From assembly GCF_042432825.1 (NCBI RefSeq), contig NZ_JBHLWN010000031.1:310001-374000 (forward strand): 64,000 nt of DNA, in the 5' to 3' direction. Shown one piece after another: positions 32,401 through 41,534 of the stretch (positions are counted from its first letter, which is position 1; every line of letters starts with the position of its first letter). Under the pieces are notes generated by a model, which saw nothing but the letters and a program-made list of their open reading frames with translations, was not told the origin of the DNA and did not search any database. The stretch comes from Gordoniibacillus chartarius. GTDB lineage: Bacteria > Bacillota > Bacilli > Paenibacillales > NBRC-103111. The position numbers were made by a program, and so were the translations under genes.

Positions 32401-35400
32401 ATACCGGCCGTACCGTCCTGAATGTAAATGTTCTTCTTTGACGTACCGAAGGCTGCCGTAACGACCCCGCGGGTCGTTGCGCTCGTACCATCGGCAAGTG
32501 CGCGAATCTGTGCGATAGTCGGAAGTGTGGCTCCTTCCGCTTTAACGGTTACTGTGAACTGCTTCGTATCCGTTGCCGTTCCCTTCGAAATCGTTGCCGT
32601 CAGCGTCACAACTGCATCGCCGGCTTCGCTTGAAGGACGTGTAACGATACCGCTGTTCGAAATAACTGCCGGATTGGAAGACTCCCAAGTCAGCAAGGTG
32701 CCGTTTACGCCGGAACCGGGAAGCGACATGTTTGCAGTTACCGCACTCGTGTCTCCCAGCGACAACGAAGCTTTATCCGCCGCAACAGCTTCGGTATCGG
32801 TCATAGCTGACGTTTCCGCTTGATACAAAATCGTGTAGCGCGGTCCTTCATTGGAACCGACCGTGTTGGACACATAAACTGCGCCTGCCACCGAGCCAAA
32901 ATTCAAGCCTGTAACAACGACCGAAGTTTGCCCGCTTGCAACCGTCGCCAAACCGATTGGCTCCGATGCAGTCGCCGTCGCGTACACCTTGACCGTGTTG
33001 CCTGCAAGCAATTTCGTTACCGTAACGGTATCTGATGCCCCGGCGTTGTTCATAGCCGTAATTTCATTGACATAGCGAATACGTCCGTCCGCCGTGTACG
33101 TAATCGGGCCAACGTGACTTTTCACGAAGCTTACGAAGGCTTCCAAATCCTCGGGACCGGTGACCGGATTTTTGCCGCGCTCTCCGATCGGCTTGTACTT
33201 AGCGCTTGTCGAGGTTGCCATAAAGTTATTCGTTACGAGCGTATACGTGGCTGCCGGATCGATCGGCGTGCCGTTCGGGAGCGTTATGTCGACAACCTTG
33301 TTTTCAGCAAAATTGTACGTATATCTCAGGCCTGCAACACTGTAGTCCGGACCGTAACGCGTACTCAGCTGCGCTTCCAGGATCGGCTTCAGGTCCTCGC
33401 CCTTGATCTCCAGCTTCATCAGGATGTTGCCGAAAGGCATGATGTTGAACAGCTCGCCCCAGGTAATTTCGCCCTGATCCAGCGTTGCGCGAATGCCTCC
33501 GCCGTTCATCATGGCGAAATCGGCGTTCATAAACGCCTTCATGCTGTCCGCAATCAGGTTACCGAGTGCATTGTCGCCGGTGTTCGTGTAGTTGCCGGTC
33601 AGCTCTGTCGTCGTGTAACCGACCACCTCGTTCAGCTTCGGTCCTAACGCTTCCGTATACTTATCGATGATAGCTTTGACTGTCGGGTCCGGCGTTACGC
33701 CGTCCTGCTTGACATATACGATCTCAGCCGACTTGTTGATAATGTCCTTCGTTGCCGGGTCAACGATCAGTTCCACATCGCTGAACGCTTTGCCGTATTC
33801 GTACGCTTGGACGATGAGCTTGCCATCGACCAGACCGTTGTTGATGACATGGTTATGCGCTGCAAAAATGACGTCGACTTCATCATCCACATGGTTGGCT
33901 AGGTCTGCAGCAGGGCCCGTAAAGGCACTTCCGTTTTGCGTCGCATCCATGTGCGAAAGAACGATGATCGCTTTAATGCCTTGCTGCTTCAGCTCCGCCA
34001 CAGCCTCGTTAACTGCGGCTGCTTCGTCCGTAAATTCGATGTCGGTAATACCCCCCGGCATAACCATACCGGCTGCCGCTTTCGTGACGACACCGACAAA
34101 GCCGATCTTGACTCCGCCTACTTCCTTAATCGTATAAGGCGGTAGCACGTGCTGGCCGTTCTCCTTGTATTTCACATTGGCCGCAATCATCGGGAAGTTG
34201 ATGCCGTCGTAGTTGGCCGTGCCTTTCGGATGTTCGCCGCCTTTGATCAAGCGAAGCAGCTCGGTCGTACCTTCGTCGAATTCATGGTTGCCGACGGTAC
34301 CGACCTGGAAGCCCATCGCTTCCATAATTTCAACCGTAGGCTCATCATGGAACAGCGCGGATACCGGTGGAGAGCCGCCGACCATATCGCCTGCATGGAC
34401 GATAATCGTGTTCTCTGGATTTGTCGCTTTGCGCTGATTCAAGTATGCCGCCACGAAATCCATGCGGCCTACCTTCTCTTTCACTCCATCGCCGTTCGTA
34501 TCGATTTCTTCCGTAATATCGATCTTCCCGTGCAGGTCGTTCACACCAAGAATTTGTATGGAGAAAGGCTCCTGAGACTGTGGAGCTTGCGGTGTCGCCA
34601 TCACTTCCGCTGTCTTCGCCGACACGTTGCCGGCTTTGTCCACGGCGCTGATTTGGAACGCGTATGCCGTTCCGTTCGTCAGTCCCGACACGGTGTACGT
34701 CGTTGCTGTCACACTGTCCGCAATCTTCTGGCCCCCGAGGTATACATGATAGCCCTTCAGGTCGGATTCGGTGCTCGCATTCCATGTTAGAACGACTTGT
34801 CCGTTGCCTGCCGCTGCCTGCAGACCTGTAGGTACTGCCGGAGCAGTCGTGTCTTGCGGTGTTGCCGACACTTCCGCTGTCTTCGCCGATTCGTTACCAG
34901 CGTTGTCTATAGCGCTGATTTGGAACGTATATGCTGTTCCGTTCGTCAGTCCCGCTACGAGATACGTCGGTGTTGTCACATTGTCCGCAATCTTCTGGCC
35001 GCCGAGGTATACATGGTAGCCTTTCAGGTCGGACTCGGTGTTCGCATTCCATGTTAGAACGACTTGTCCATTGCCTGCTGCTGCTTGCAGACCTGTCGGT
35101 ACTGCCGGAGCAGTAGCGTCCTGCGGTGTCGCCGACACTTCCGCTGTCTTCGCCGACACGTTGCCGGCTTTGTCCACGGCGCTGATTTGGAACGCGTATG
35201 CCGTTCCGTTCGTCAGTCCCGACACGGTGTACGTCGTTGCTGTCACACTGTCCGCAATCTTCTGGCCCCCGAGGTATACATGGTAGCCCTTCAGGTCGGA
35301 TTCGGTGTTCGCACTCCATGTTAGAACGACTTGTCCGTTGCCTGCCGCTGCATTCAATCCTTTCGGAGCAGCTGGTGCAGTGGTGTCGGAATCGTCATTC

Positions 35401-36917
35401 GAATTCCCACTATCACCGCCAGGGTTTCCGTTTCCGTTGTTACCCTGATTCCCGTTATTGCCGTTATTGCCGTTATTGCCGTTGCCATTATTGCCGTTAT
35501 TGCCGTTATTGCCGTTATTGCCATTGCCCTTTACTTCTTTGCCGCCGACATTAGCCGTAACGCCGTTACCGACCTTTACGCTTTTTGGCGTTGGATCAAT
35601 TTTCGCCCCGTTTGCATTGATGGTAGCATTTTCGATAGCCCCCGTACCGCTTAATGTTGCTGGAGAGTTCACCGTTACATTCTTTACGGTTGCATTCACA
35701 TTAAGAGTAATCTGAGCTTGCGGAGCGTTTTGGTTTACGAGCAGATTATCGATGCTTCCGCTTTGCACGTTTACCTGAGCGTTGGAATCCACCTTCAGGT
35801 CCTTTACGTTGCCGCGCTCTACATGAACCGAAACACCGTTACCTTGAACGTCAATACTTTGGAAATTACCTGCGAATTGAATGGAGGAATTGGAAGGAGC
35901 GTTTGGAGAAATAGTGACATTACCGAATGCTTGGTCTTGGGTGCCGTTATTTTCGAGCCTGCCGCCCGAGTTCATCTGTACGCCTTGACTTGTTGTCGAC
36001 CCTTCCGCTACAAGTCTCACGTTGCCATTCGGCTTATTCACTTCAACTTCGCCCAGCACCGAATCCTGGAAAATGATACTGTGCGGACCGCCGCCGCGAA
36101 TGACGGTTTTTCCTTTGACGGTGACTCCCTTCAAATTTACGTTGCCTTCACCGACATCCTCTGTAATCACAAGGTTTCCCGGAATCGTCATATTCTCTAA
36201 CCGGGTATCGGCCGCGCTGACAATCAGGTTATCGGCCGGCTGGCTCGTATAGGTGCCCGCCTTGTCCGCGCGCATCAATCGGGCCGTAATCTGTTTGGCC
36301 CGGTCGAGCGTAACGACCGCTTCCGAGCGGGAGATCGATTTGGCAGGCTGATACGTCGCATCCGGATATCCGTTCATATATCCCAGTGCCGTGACCGCTT
36401 CAACAGCCGCGCGGCTCCAGCCCGCAATCTGCTCCACATCCGCAAACGATGCCGACTTGAGCTTGTCCGCTGCGGGAAGCTTCATAACATTGTTCAGAAT
36501 GACGGCTACTTCCTGGCGGCTAATCATTGCGTTCGGGCGAATCGTATTGTCTTCATAGCCCGACAAATAGCCTGCTTTTACTGCTTTGGCGATGTCGTCG
36601 TAATACCAGTCTTCAGGCTTGACATCTTTAAAGCCGACGCTGCTCTTCTCACTGAAGCCGAACACTCTGTTCACAATGGCGACAAATTCGGCTCTTGAGA
36701 TCGTTGAATCCGGTTTCAATGACCCGTCGGAATAACCGTTAATAAATTGCAGGTCACTCCAGTTGCGGAGCTGTGTCTCCGCCCAGTGTCCTTTGGCGTC
36801 AGGTATTGCAGCCGCCGACACATGAGGCGCGACCGGCAGCGCAAGTCCGACAACAAGCGACAAGGCCGCGACCGCAGTGACCGATTTTTTCAGCTGTTTC
36901 TGAAAAAACAACAACAT
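29484..36917 (-). CDS. SLH-anchored multidomain 5'-nucleotidase with lamin-tail domain
   Basis: 2477 residues from ATG 36917 (GAGGGAGGGA upstream; a TTG seven codons earlier lacks a site). Order, numbering about +7: signal peptide; three SLH domains (46-215) for cell-wall polymer binding; a beta-helix-like region (230-460); an Asn/Gly repeat; three near-identical Fn3 modules; a UshA-type metallophosphatase with DLHG, GNHEFDEG and SHMD (800-1090) and its 5'-nucleotidase C-terminal domain (NGGGIRA near 1146); atrophied Ig-like domains; an OB-fold-like insert near 1475; a Big_5/SbsA-like domain near 2208; a C-terminal lamin-tail domain (2328-2470). It probably removes phosphate from extracellular nucleotides. 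A Pho-box-like site upstream supports a phosphate-scavenging role. Confidence 0.9.
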   Translation of the reverse strand: MLLFFQKQLKKSVTAVAALSLVVGLALPVAPHVSAAAIPDAKGHWAETQLRNWSDLQFINGYSDGSLKPDSTISRAEFVAIVNRVFGFSEKSSVGFKDVKPEDWYYDDIAKAVKAGYLSGYEDNTIRPNAMISRQEVAVILNNVMKLPAADKLKSASFADVEQIAGWSRAAVEAVTALGYMNGYPDATYQPAKSISRSEAVVTLDRAKQITARLMRADKAGTYTSQPADNLIVSAADTRLENMTIPGNLVITEDVGEGNVNLKGVTVKGKTVIRGGGPHSIIFQDSVLGEVEVNKPNGNVRLVAEGSTTSQGVQMNSGGRLENNGTQDQAFGNVTISPNAPSNSSIQFAGNFQSIDVQGNGVSVHVERGNVKDLKVDSNAQVNVQSGSIDNLLVNQNAPQAQITLNVNATVKNVTVNSPATLSGTGAIENATINANGAKIDPTPKSVKVGNGVTANVGGKEVKGNGNNGNNGNNGNNGNGNNGNNGNNGNQGNNGNGNPGGDSGNSNDDSDTTAPAAPKGLNAAAGNGQVVLTWSANTESDLKGYHVYLGGQKIADSVTATTYTVSGLTNGTAYAFQISAVDKAGNVSAKTAEVSATPQDATAPAVPTGLQAAAGNGQVVLTWNANTESDLKGYHVYLGGQKIADNVTTPTYLVAGLTNGTAYTFQISAIDNAGNESAKTAEVSATPQDTTAPAVPTGLQAAAGNGQVVLTWNASTESDLKGYHVYLGGQKIADSVTATTYTVSGLTNGTAYAFQISAVDKAGNVSAKTAEVMATPQAPQSQEPFSIQILGVNDLHGKIDITEEIDTNGDGVKEKVGRMDFVAAYLNQRKATNPENTIIVHAGDMVGGSPPVSALFHDEPTVEIMEAMGFQVGTVGNHEFDEGTTELLRLIKGGEHPKGTANYDGINFPMIAANVKYKENGQHVLPPYTIKEVGGVKIGFVGVVTKAAAGMVMPGGITDIEFTDEAAAVNEAVAELKQQGIKAIIVLSHMDATQNGSAFTGPAADLANHVDDEVDVIFAAHNHVINNGLVDGKLIVQAYEYGKAFSDVELIVDPATKDIINKSAEIVYVKQDGVTPDPTVKAIIDKYTEALGPKLNEVVGYTTTELTGNYTNTGDNALGNLIADSMKAFMNADFAMMNGGGIRATLDQGEITWGELFNIMPFGNILMKLEIKGEDLKPILEAQLSTRYGPDYSVAGLRYTYNFAENKVVDITLPNGTPIDPAATYTLVTNNFMATSTSAKYKPIGERGKNPVTGPEDLEAFVSFVKSHVGPITYTADGRIRYVNEITAMNNAGASDTVTVTKLLAGNTVKVYATATASEPIGLATVASGQTSVVVTGLNFGSVAGAVYVSNTVGSNEGPRYTILYQAETSAMTDTEAVAADKASLSLGDTSAVTANMSLPGSGVNGTLLTWESSNPAVISNSGIVTRPSSEAGDAVVTLTATISKGTATDTKQFTVTVKAEGATLPTIAQIRALADGTSATTRGVVTAAFGTSKKNIYIQDGTAGIYAHNVSMGLAEGDYIEITGKKITFASSGEVEFDNGGAVTKLGTQTVPAPKEITLDQMAQHYGELVVIKNVQIANMTSSQFEMQKDGLSFLAYAAKMSVSLAGLANGEKVDVTGIVSIYGGKPQLYPRRPEDIVKVATLSDQQIVDGDQAALDLGDISAITSNLTLPAQGGLGSTITWSSDKMDIISSNGAVVRPTKAQGNAIVVLTATLTKNEAAATKTFNVTVLALSMTDAEAVQQALNDIAIDFDGVQSTIGLPAAGSENTSIAWALKDAGQASIINIAQGTVNRQGLAADTDVVLVATAARGDVTQSKEITVNVKKDDVPPTVTLVSAGSVLIGSDVTAKSSEQGALYLVLSSAAPITAADLDGLVTEGKGKKTNVAAANTDAAIATAGLEAGSYKLYAVDTVGNVSTETPLVFLATELQNVSVPTVNPVDDTQTVVTGLTMPNATILVYTGVTKLGEAAANGAGSYSVTLTGAQEAGTLLEVKATLNGNVSAPVYALVFDDATPNAPVLTADATQNVAGQPVEITFADNAAWRSKIKSVKVAGTILATSQYAVEAGKITLNASLFAETGSYSVVVEANGYKYATVMQGIAGGTLPQLPAPANLNVSGTVVAWDNVTNATGYEVTVFDSTYAEVKKVSIGTASIDLAAQSLTSGEYTVKVKALGDGVNYSSSALSAASGAVIIEDVVVPDTTAPVVNTLAPANNAANVGVDANLVLTFNENVTAAAGKQITIKKVSNDSVVESVYASDANVEVSGAVVTIDLIADLENGVTYYGEVEPGAFRDIAGNGFAGISGKSNWTFTTVSGASYATDLFFSEYVEGSSNNKVIEIYNGTGTTVNLAPYTIELYVNGKSTVQSSLTLSGTLDHHAVHVIAHGSAAAAFKPAGTQVNSTVTAYNGDDVLVLRKNGEVVDSIGQITSLVKFGENVTLRRKSTVRSGDTNAQDTFTAATEWDQFPIDTYDGLGFHTMN
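34589..35390 (-). repeat. Three near-identical 267-bp Fn3-encoding repeats
   Basis: The same marker recurs at 34801, 35068 and 35335, exactly 267 bases (89 codons) apart, with only scattered base changes. Such identity marks recent duplication and a site where copy number could change by recombination. Confidence 0.85.
35434..35530 (-). repeat. Asn-Gly-Asn linker encoded by 9-bp repeats
   Basis: Tandem TTGCCGTTA units encode a flexible N-G-N linker between the beta-helix and Fn3 regions. Units are multiples of three, so slippage would change linker length without breaking the frame. Confidence 0.85.
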
Positions 36918-36976
36918 TCCCTCCCTCTTGCTTCCCAATGAATTTTAAAAAAGTAGTAATAGAGTCATACCAAAAA

Positions 36977-37008
36977 ATCATAATCATTGTTTGTAATGAC
37001 AATGTAAA
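36977..37008 (-). promoter_or_regulatory. Pho-box-like site and -10 of the 5'-nucleotidase gene
   Basis: On the minus strand TTTACA-N5-ATTACA (36992-37008) has the 11-base period of PhoP half-sites (TT[ACT]A[CT]A-like), followed 9 bases later by TATGAT (36977-36982). In Bacillus PhoP activates from this position under phosphate starvation. Only one pair of half-sites is seen. Confidence 0.4.
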
Positions 37009-37054
37009 AACAATAATAAGATTTTCTTAAGCTCGAACAGAGGAAAATGAACGC

Positions 37055-37108
37055 AAAAAAAGTCGAAGCAACTTCGAGCCGCTCCGGGCAAGCTCGATGC
37101 TTCGACTT
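37055..37108 (-). terminator. Terminator of the small membrane-protein gene
   Basis: AAGTCGAAGCA pairs with TGCTTCGACTT (11 bp), with a nested TCGAGCT-type stem inside, and is followed on the minus strand by seven T. Confidence 0.85.
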
Positions 37109-37144
37109 ACTTCAACATATTCTTACCTATTTATACATTATCAA

Positions 37145-37438
37145 TTATGCTCTCCAGAGCTTCCACCACGCCAGCGCGATTTTGTACATCGCATATACAC
37201 CTAGATAGGCGCCTGCGGTCAGGAACAGCGGATTGAGAAAGATATGGTGAATATCCGTCATCATGACGGTGCCGTTGATCAATACGTTTCCCGTGTAAAC
37301 GGCTGCAATGACTCCGAATAAGTAGGCGCTTACGAATGCCAGGCCTTCGATCCAATAACGGGCAGGCGGCAAAACCCAATGGGCTAGGAGCAGCAGGAAC
37401 ACCGCCGCAAGAGCGGCCAATCCAACAAAAATGGTCAT
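37145..37438 (-). CDS. Small three-helix membrane protein
   Basis: 97 residues, not recognised. Three hydrophobic helices are evident (FVGLAALAAVFLLLLAHW; IEGLAFVSAYLFGVIAAVYTG; FLTAGAYLGVYAMYKIALA), and the short polar loops hold an H-H (TDIHHIF). ATG 37438 has AAAGAGGTG seven bases upstream; a GTG three codons earlier is less likely. Single-gene unit, divergent from psd, with its own terminator. Confidence 0.7.
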   Translation of the reverse strand: MTIFVGLAALAAVFLLLLAHWVLPPARYWIEGLAFVSAYLFGVIAAVYTGNVLINGTVMMTDIHHIFLNPLFLTAGAYLGVYAMYKIALAWWKLWRA

Positions 37439-37588
37439 CGTTTCCACCTCTTTCCTACAGGATGCTCCGCTGCAGCCATTTTCATGCAGAGGGCCCCGAA
37501 TCGGCGGTTGCGATTCCGTCCCAACTATGTCAATATTATCGAAGAACGAAACGCAAGAACCTATATAGACAGGAGACCCAACGGCATC

Positions 37589-38380
37589 ATGGCAAAACCT
37601 CTATACCGTTTAATGACAGAGCTCTCCTCCCGCAAATGGGTGTCTCGACTGACGGGTTCGCTCGCCAAATCGAAGCTCAGCCGCAAATTCATCCCAAAGT
37701 TTGCCGAGGCATACGGAATCCGCATTCAGGATGCGGAGAAGCCGCTGCATGAATATTCGACACTAAACGAATTTTTCACCCGCCGGCTAAAGCCAGGGCT
37801 GCGTCCGATCGATACCCACAAGGATTCGCTCGTTAGTCCGGTTGACGCGCTGATTACCGGAATGGGGCCGATTCACGAAGGGGCAATCCTCAACATAAAG
37901 GGACAGGACTATACCGTCGAAGAACTCCTCAACCGCTCGCCTCGAGTAGTGAATTATAAACACGGCTTTTGCTTTGTTCTCTATTTAAGCCCGACCGACT
38001 ACCATCGAATCCACTCTCCTGCCTCCGGTGACGTTGTGGAATCCGAGCATGTGCCGGGGAAAGTGTATCCGGTAAACGACTTTGGGTTAAAGCATATGCG
38101 GCGTGTCCTTTCCCGAAACGAACGGCTCATCACCTTCATTCGCGAGGAGGCGGGTGAAATTGCGGTCGTCAAGGTCGGCGCGCTGAATGTGAGCTCCATC
38201 CGGTATATCGAACCGCTTCCGCAACGTTTGGAGCGCGGCGGAGAGCTCGCATATTTCGAATTCGGCTCTACCGTTGTCCTGCTAACGGAAAACGGTATTT
38301 TCAAGCCTCGTGACGATCTGGGAGTCGGCTCCAAGGTGAAGATGGGCGAAGCGCTCGGTCGTTTCATCCGAAAACATTAG
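37589..38380 (+). CDS. psd: Phosphatidylserine decarboxylase proenzyme
   Basis: Makes phosphatidylethanolamine at the membrane. From ATG 37589 the protein has 263 residues, the length of Bacillus Psd; the longer reading from 37484 adds 35 implausible residues. The self-cleavage site that makes the pyruvoyl group is FGST (in YFEFGSTVVLL). Other family segments are STLNEFFTRRLKPGLRPI and LSPTDYHRIHSP. AGGAGA lies 12 bases upstream. The next gene begins 20 bases after the stop, so the two may be co-transcribed; no pssA is seen next to it, unlike in Bacillus. Confidence 0.93.
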   Translation: MAKPLYRLMTELSSRKWVSRLTGSLAKSKLSRKFIPKFAEAYGIRIQDAEKPLHEYSTLNEFFTRRLKPGLRPIDTHKDSLVSPVDALITGMGPIHEGAILNIKGQDYTVEELLNRSPRVVNYKHGFCFVLYLSPTDYHRIHSPASGDVVESEHVPGKVYPVNDFGLKHMRRVLSRNERLITFIREEAGEIAVVKVGALNVSSIRYIEPLPQRLERGGELAYFEFGSTVVLLTENGIFKPRDDLGVGSKVKMGEALGRFIRKH

Positions 38381-38400
38381 CGAGAGAGGAGCGACCCGAA

Positions 38401-39657
38401 ATGTCGTCAAGCACCACAGCCGCCGCAGCCGGCGCAACCTCTACCTTGCAGCCTGGCGGCAGCGCAAAACCAACCATGTATCGCATCCTGTTGTCGATCA
38501 GCATCGTTCATCTGTTGAACGATTCGATGCAGTCGGTCATTCCGTCAATCGCCGGTGTGCTTGAAGAATCCTTAAAGCTCTCCATGTCACAGATCGGCTG
38601 GCTCCTGTTTGCCATTAATTTTACGTCCTCCGTCATGCAGCCCGTCGTCGGCATGTATACGGACCGCAGACCGTCTCCGTTCATGCTGCCGATGGGCATG
38701 GCCTTTTCCTTGATCGGTATGCTGACGCTCGCCTTCGCTCCTTCCTATATGACGGTGATGATCGCCGTCATATTCGTCGGACTCGGCTCGGCAGCCTTTC
38801 ATCCCGAAGGGTCGCGGGTTTCAAGTATGGCGGCCGGCAGCCGCAGGGGGCTCGCGCAGTCGATTTTCCAAGTGGGCGGCAACGTCGGGCAATCGCTCGC
38901 CCCGTTATTTGCGAAGTTTATTTTCATCCCTTTGGGGCAGTTCGGAGCCGTATATTTCACGGCAGTCGCCGCTGCGGCGATAGCCGTCCAAATGTACGTC
39001 GCTTCCTGGTATCGGGGTGTGCTTGCCTCGGGGGGACGCACCGCCAGAAAGGCGGTTACGCGGACGATCGATCCTGCCCGTAAAAAGCAGCTGCAATTCG
39101 CCATCATCGTACTCATTCTGCTAGTGTTCTGCAGATCCTGGTATAACGCCATGATTACGGGTTATTATCAATTTTTTCTCCGCGATCATTACGGCGTTAC
39201 GCTCAGTGATGCACAGACGTACATCTTTCTGTTTTCCATTGCCGGAGCGGTGAGCACGTTCTTCGGCGGCCCGCTGGCCGACCGGTTCGGCCGCAAGAAC
39301 GTCATCTGGTTCTCGATGATCGGTTCGGCGCCGCTTGCGATTCTGCTGCCTTATGTAAGCTTAACTTGGGCGTATGTACTGTTGATTGTAATCGGGCTCA
39401 TCCTTTTGTCGAGTTTTAGCGTTACTGTCGTATATGCGCAAGAATTATTTCCCGGGAAAGTGGGAACCGTGTCGGGTCTCATCGTCGGCTTGGCGTTCGG
39501 TTTGGGCGGCATTGGGGCGCTGGCGTTCGGCTACCTGATCGAGCTGTACGGTTTGAAATCGGTTATGATTGCAAGCAGCTTCTTGCCGATATTGGGAATT
39601 TTGACGTTTCTCCTCCCGTCGGACCGGACGATTCGGGAGTGGACGAAGGACGTGTAA
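38401..39657 (+). CDS. MFS transporter, fosmidomycin-resistance (Fsr) type
   Basis: 418 residues, 12 predicted membrane helices after a Ser/Ala/Thr-rich N-terminus of ~25 residues. Family markers: LSISIVHLLNDSMQSVIPSI, QPVVGMYTDRRPSPF, FHPEGSRVSSM and GGPLADRFGRKNV. These fit the Fsr branch of drug exporters. GAGAGGAG precedes ATG 38401. Real substrate unknown; resistance should not be assumed from family alone. Confidence 0.88.
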   Translation: MSSSTTAAAAGATSTLQPGGSAKPTMYRILLSISIVHLLNDSMQSVIPSIAGVLEESLKLSMSQIGWLLFAINFTSSVMQPVVGMYTDRRPSPFMLPMGMAFSLIGMLTLAFAPSYMTVMIAVIFVGLGSAAFHPEGSRVSSMAAGSRRGLAQSIFQVGGNVGQSLAPLFAKFIFIPLGQFGAVYFTAVAAAAIAVQMYVASWYRGVLASGGRTARKAVTRTIDPARKKQLQFAIIVLILLVFCRSWYNAMITGYYQFFLRDHYGVTLSDAQTYIFLFSIAGAVSTFFGGPLADRFGRKNVIWFSMIGSAPLAILLPYVSLTWAYVLLIVIGLILLSSFSVTVVYAQELFPGKVGTVSGLIVGLAFGLGGIGALAFGYLIELYGLKSVMIASSFLPILGILTFLLPSDRTIREWTKDV

Positions 39658-39832
39658 GTGGAAGGCTGTGGGTACAAACGGAGACGGTATGCGTCATGCT
39701 AGGGACGCGTCCGTTTTCGGCGATGCGCTGGTTATGAGACGCCGGGCCAATTGTTCGTCGGCTATCCCCGGGATTGATTTTCCCAACGCATAATCAGCCA
39801 AGCTTTCGTTTGAATGTAATAGTGATGAAGTG

Positions 39833-39886
39833 AAAAGGCAGCGAGAGTCGAGGACGCAGGGCGTTCCCGGACTACGCTGCCTTTTT
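39833..39886. terminator. Bidirectional terminator between MFS and malic enzyme genes
   Basis: AAAAGGCAGCG pairs with CGCTGCCTTTTT; the loop of ~30 bases holds a further partial stem. Flanking A and T runs allow use from both sides. Confidence 0.8.
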
Positions 39887-39940
39887 ATATGGTCGGTTAC
39901 TGACGCTTGCCGCCTTTGTTGACGCTCCCGTTTCCCTCAT

Positions 39941-41374
39941 TTATTCTTCTTGGCGGTGTCCGCGCACCCGGCGGGCAACACCCGATTCGACAGCCGCCCT
40001 TATGACCGCTTCGCGAACCCGCTCGACGACAGCGGCGTTAAATACACTCGGAATAATATAGTGCTCGCTAAGCTCGTCCTCCTTGACCACGGAAGCGATC
40101 GCTTGGGCCGCCGCCAGCTTCATCTCTTCATTGATCCGAGCAGCCCGGCAGTCCAAGGCGCCGCGGAACATGCCCGGAAAGCACAGCACATTGTTGATCT
40201 GATTCGGGTAATCGGAACGGCCGGTAGCCATTACGCGCACGTACGGCTCGGCCTCCTCCGGCGTAATTTCCGGTGTCGGATTCGCCATGGCGAACACGAT
40301 CGGATCCGCCGCCATTTTCTTAATGTCGTTAACGGACAGTACCTTCGGACCCGACAGCCCGATGAATACGTCGGCACCTTCGATCACATCCGACAGCCGT
40401 CCGGTCAGGCGATGCGGGTTCGTATGCTCGGCATACCAGGCCCACGCCGCATTCCCGTACGTTTCTCCTCTTACCAGCGCTCCGGCCCGGTCGACGCCGA
40501 TCAAGTTGGTTACGCCGGCGGCGAGCAGCATTTTGGAACATGCAATTCCCGCAGCGCCGATGCCGCATACGACGACTTTGCAATCCTGCAGCCGCTTGCC
40601 CGCCACCTTAACCGCATTCAAGAGTCCCGCCAGCAAAACGACGGCCGTACCGTGCTGATCGTCATGGAATACCGGAATGTCGAGCTCGGCGATCAGCCTT
40701 TGCTCGATCTCGAAGCAGCGCGGCGATGAAATATCTTCCAGGTTGATGCCGCCGAACGCCGGTGCGATCGCTTTGACCGTCCGTATAATTTCCTCGGTGT
40801 CCTGCGTGTCGAGGCAGATCGGGAACGCATCGACGCCCGCCATCTGCTTGAACAGCATCGCCTTACCCTCCATGACCGGCATAGCGGCTTCAGGTCCGAT
40901 GTTGCCCAGACCGAGCACGGCGGTTCCGTCGGATACGACAGCAACCGTATTGCGCTTGATCGTCAGCGAATACACCTTGGACTTGTCCTCATGAATGGCC
41001 GTGCATACCCGCGCTACCCCCGGTGTGTAAACGCGAGACAGGTCGTCCCGGTTTTTGATCGGCATTTTGGCCTGGACTTCGATCTTCCCTCCAAGATGCA
41101 TCAGGAAGGTTTGATCCGATATATTGATAATTTTTACGCCTTCCAAAGCGTTCAGCTTGGCGACGATCGTGTCGGTATGGCTCGAATCGCTCATTTGCAC
41201 GGTGATGTCGCGGATCGTCGTCGTGCCGCTTGCCTGGCTGACGTCCACCGCCACAATATCGCCGCCGCCTTCACCGATAGCTGTGGCGATCTGTCCGAAC
41301 GTGACGCGCTCCTTGTGCATTTCCAGACGCATAATGACGCTTGTTGCCGCTCCCGGCGCCGAATTGACTGCCAT
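39941..41374 (-). CDS. NAD-type malic enzyme with N-terminal ACT domain
   Basis: Oxidative decarboxylation of malate to pyruvate. 477 residues from ATG 41374 (GGAG eight bases upstream; a GTG three codons earlier overlaps the ribosome site). Residues ~10-85 are an ACT regulatory domain (SVIMRLEMHKERVTFGQIA). The catalytic part follows: SRVYTPGVARVC, the catalytic Lys in EGKAMLFKQMAGVDAFPI, metal-binding EDI and HDDQHGTA, NAD-binding GIGAAG and NNVLCFPGMFRGALD. Short bacterial form. The ACT domain suggests allosteric control, ligand unknown. Divergent from the ABC transporter operon. Confidence 0.93.
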   Translation of the reverse strand: MAVNSAPGAATSVIMRLEMHKERVTFGQIATAIGEGGGDIVAVDVSQASGTTTIRDITVQMSDSSHTDTIVAKLNALEGVKIINISDQTFLMHLGGKIEVQAKMPIKNRDDLSRVYTPGVARVCTAIHEDKSKVYSLTIKRNTVAVVSDGTAVLGLGNIGPEAAMPVMEGKAMLFKQMAGVDAFPICLDTQDTEEIIRTVKAIAPAFGGINLEDISSPRCFEIEQRLIAELDIPVFHDDQHGTAVVLLAGLLNAVKVAGKRLQDCKVVVCGIGAAGIACSKMLLAAGVTNLIGVDRAGALVRGETYGNAAWAWYAEHTNPHRLTGRLSDVIEGADVFIGLSGPKVLSVNDIKKMAADPIVFAMANPTPEITPEEAEPYVRVMATGRSDYPNQINNVLCFPGMFRGALDCRAARINEEMKLAAAQAIASVVKEDELSEHYIIPSVFNAAVVERVREAVIRAAVESGVARRVRGHRQEE

Positions 41375-41462
41375 AGGTATCACTCCAGTAAATAGGATGT
41401 GTTCCTAGCTTGCCCCAAAATTCGGAGCAACTTGGCCCTATTTACAATTTCTTTACGGTCAC

Positions 41463-41494
41463 TTGACAGGGGGAAAACGAACGGAACGTATAAT
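41463..41494 (+). promoter_or_regulatory. Promoter of the sugar ABC operon with long spacer
   Basis: Perfect TTGACA (41463-41468) and perfect TATAAT (41489-41494) but separated by 20 bases instead of 17. Transcription would begin near 41500, leaving a ~35-base leader before the TTG start at 41535. The over-long spacer would make the promoter weak without an activator. Confidence 0.6.
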
Positions 41495-41534
41495 GGCGTC
41501 GGTAACTACATCGTTCGACAGGAGGACCCCTTCT

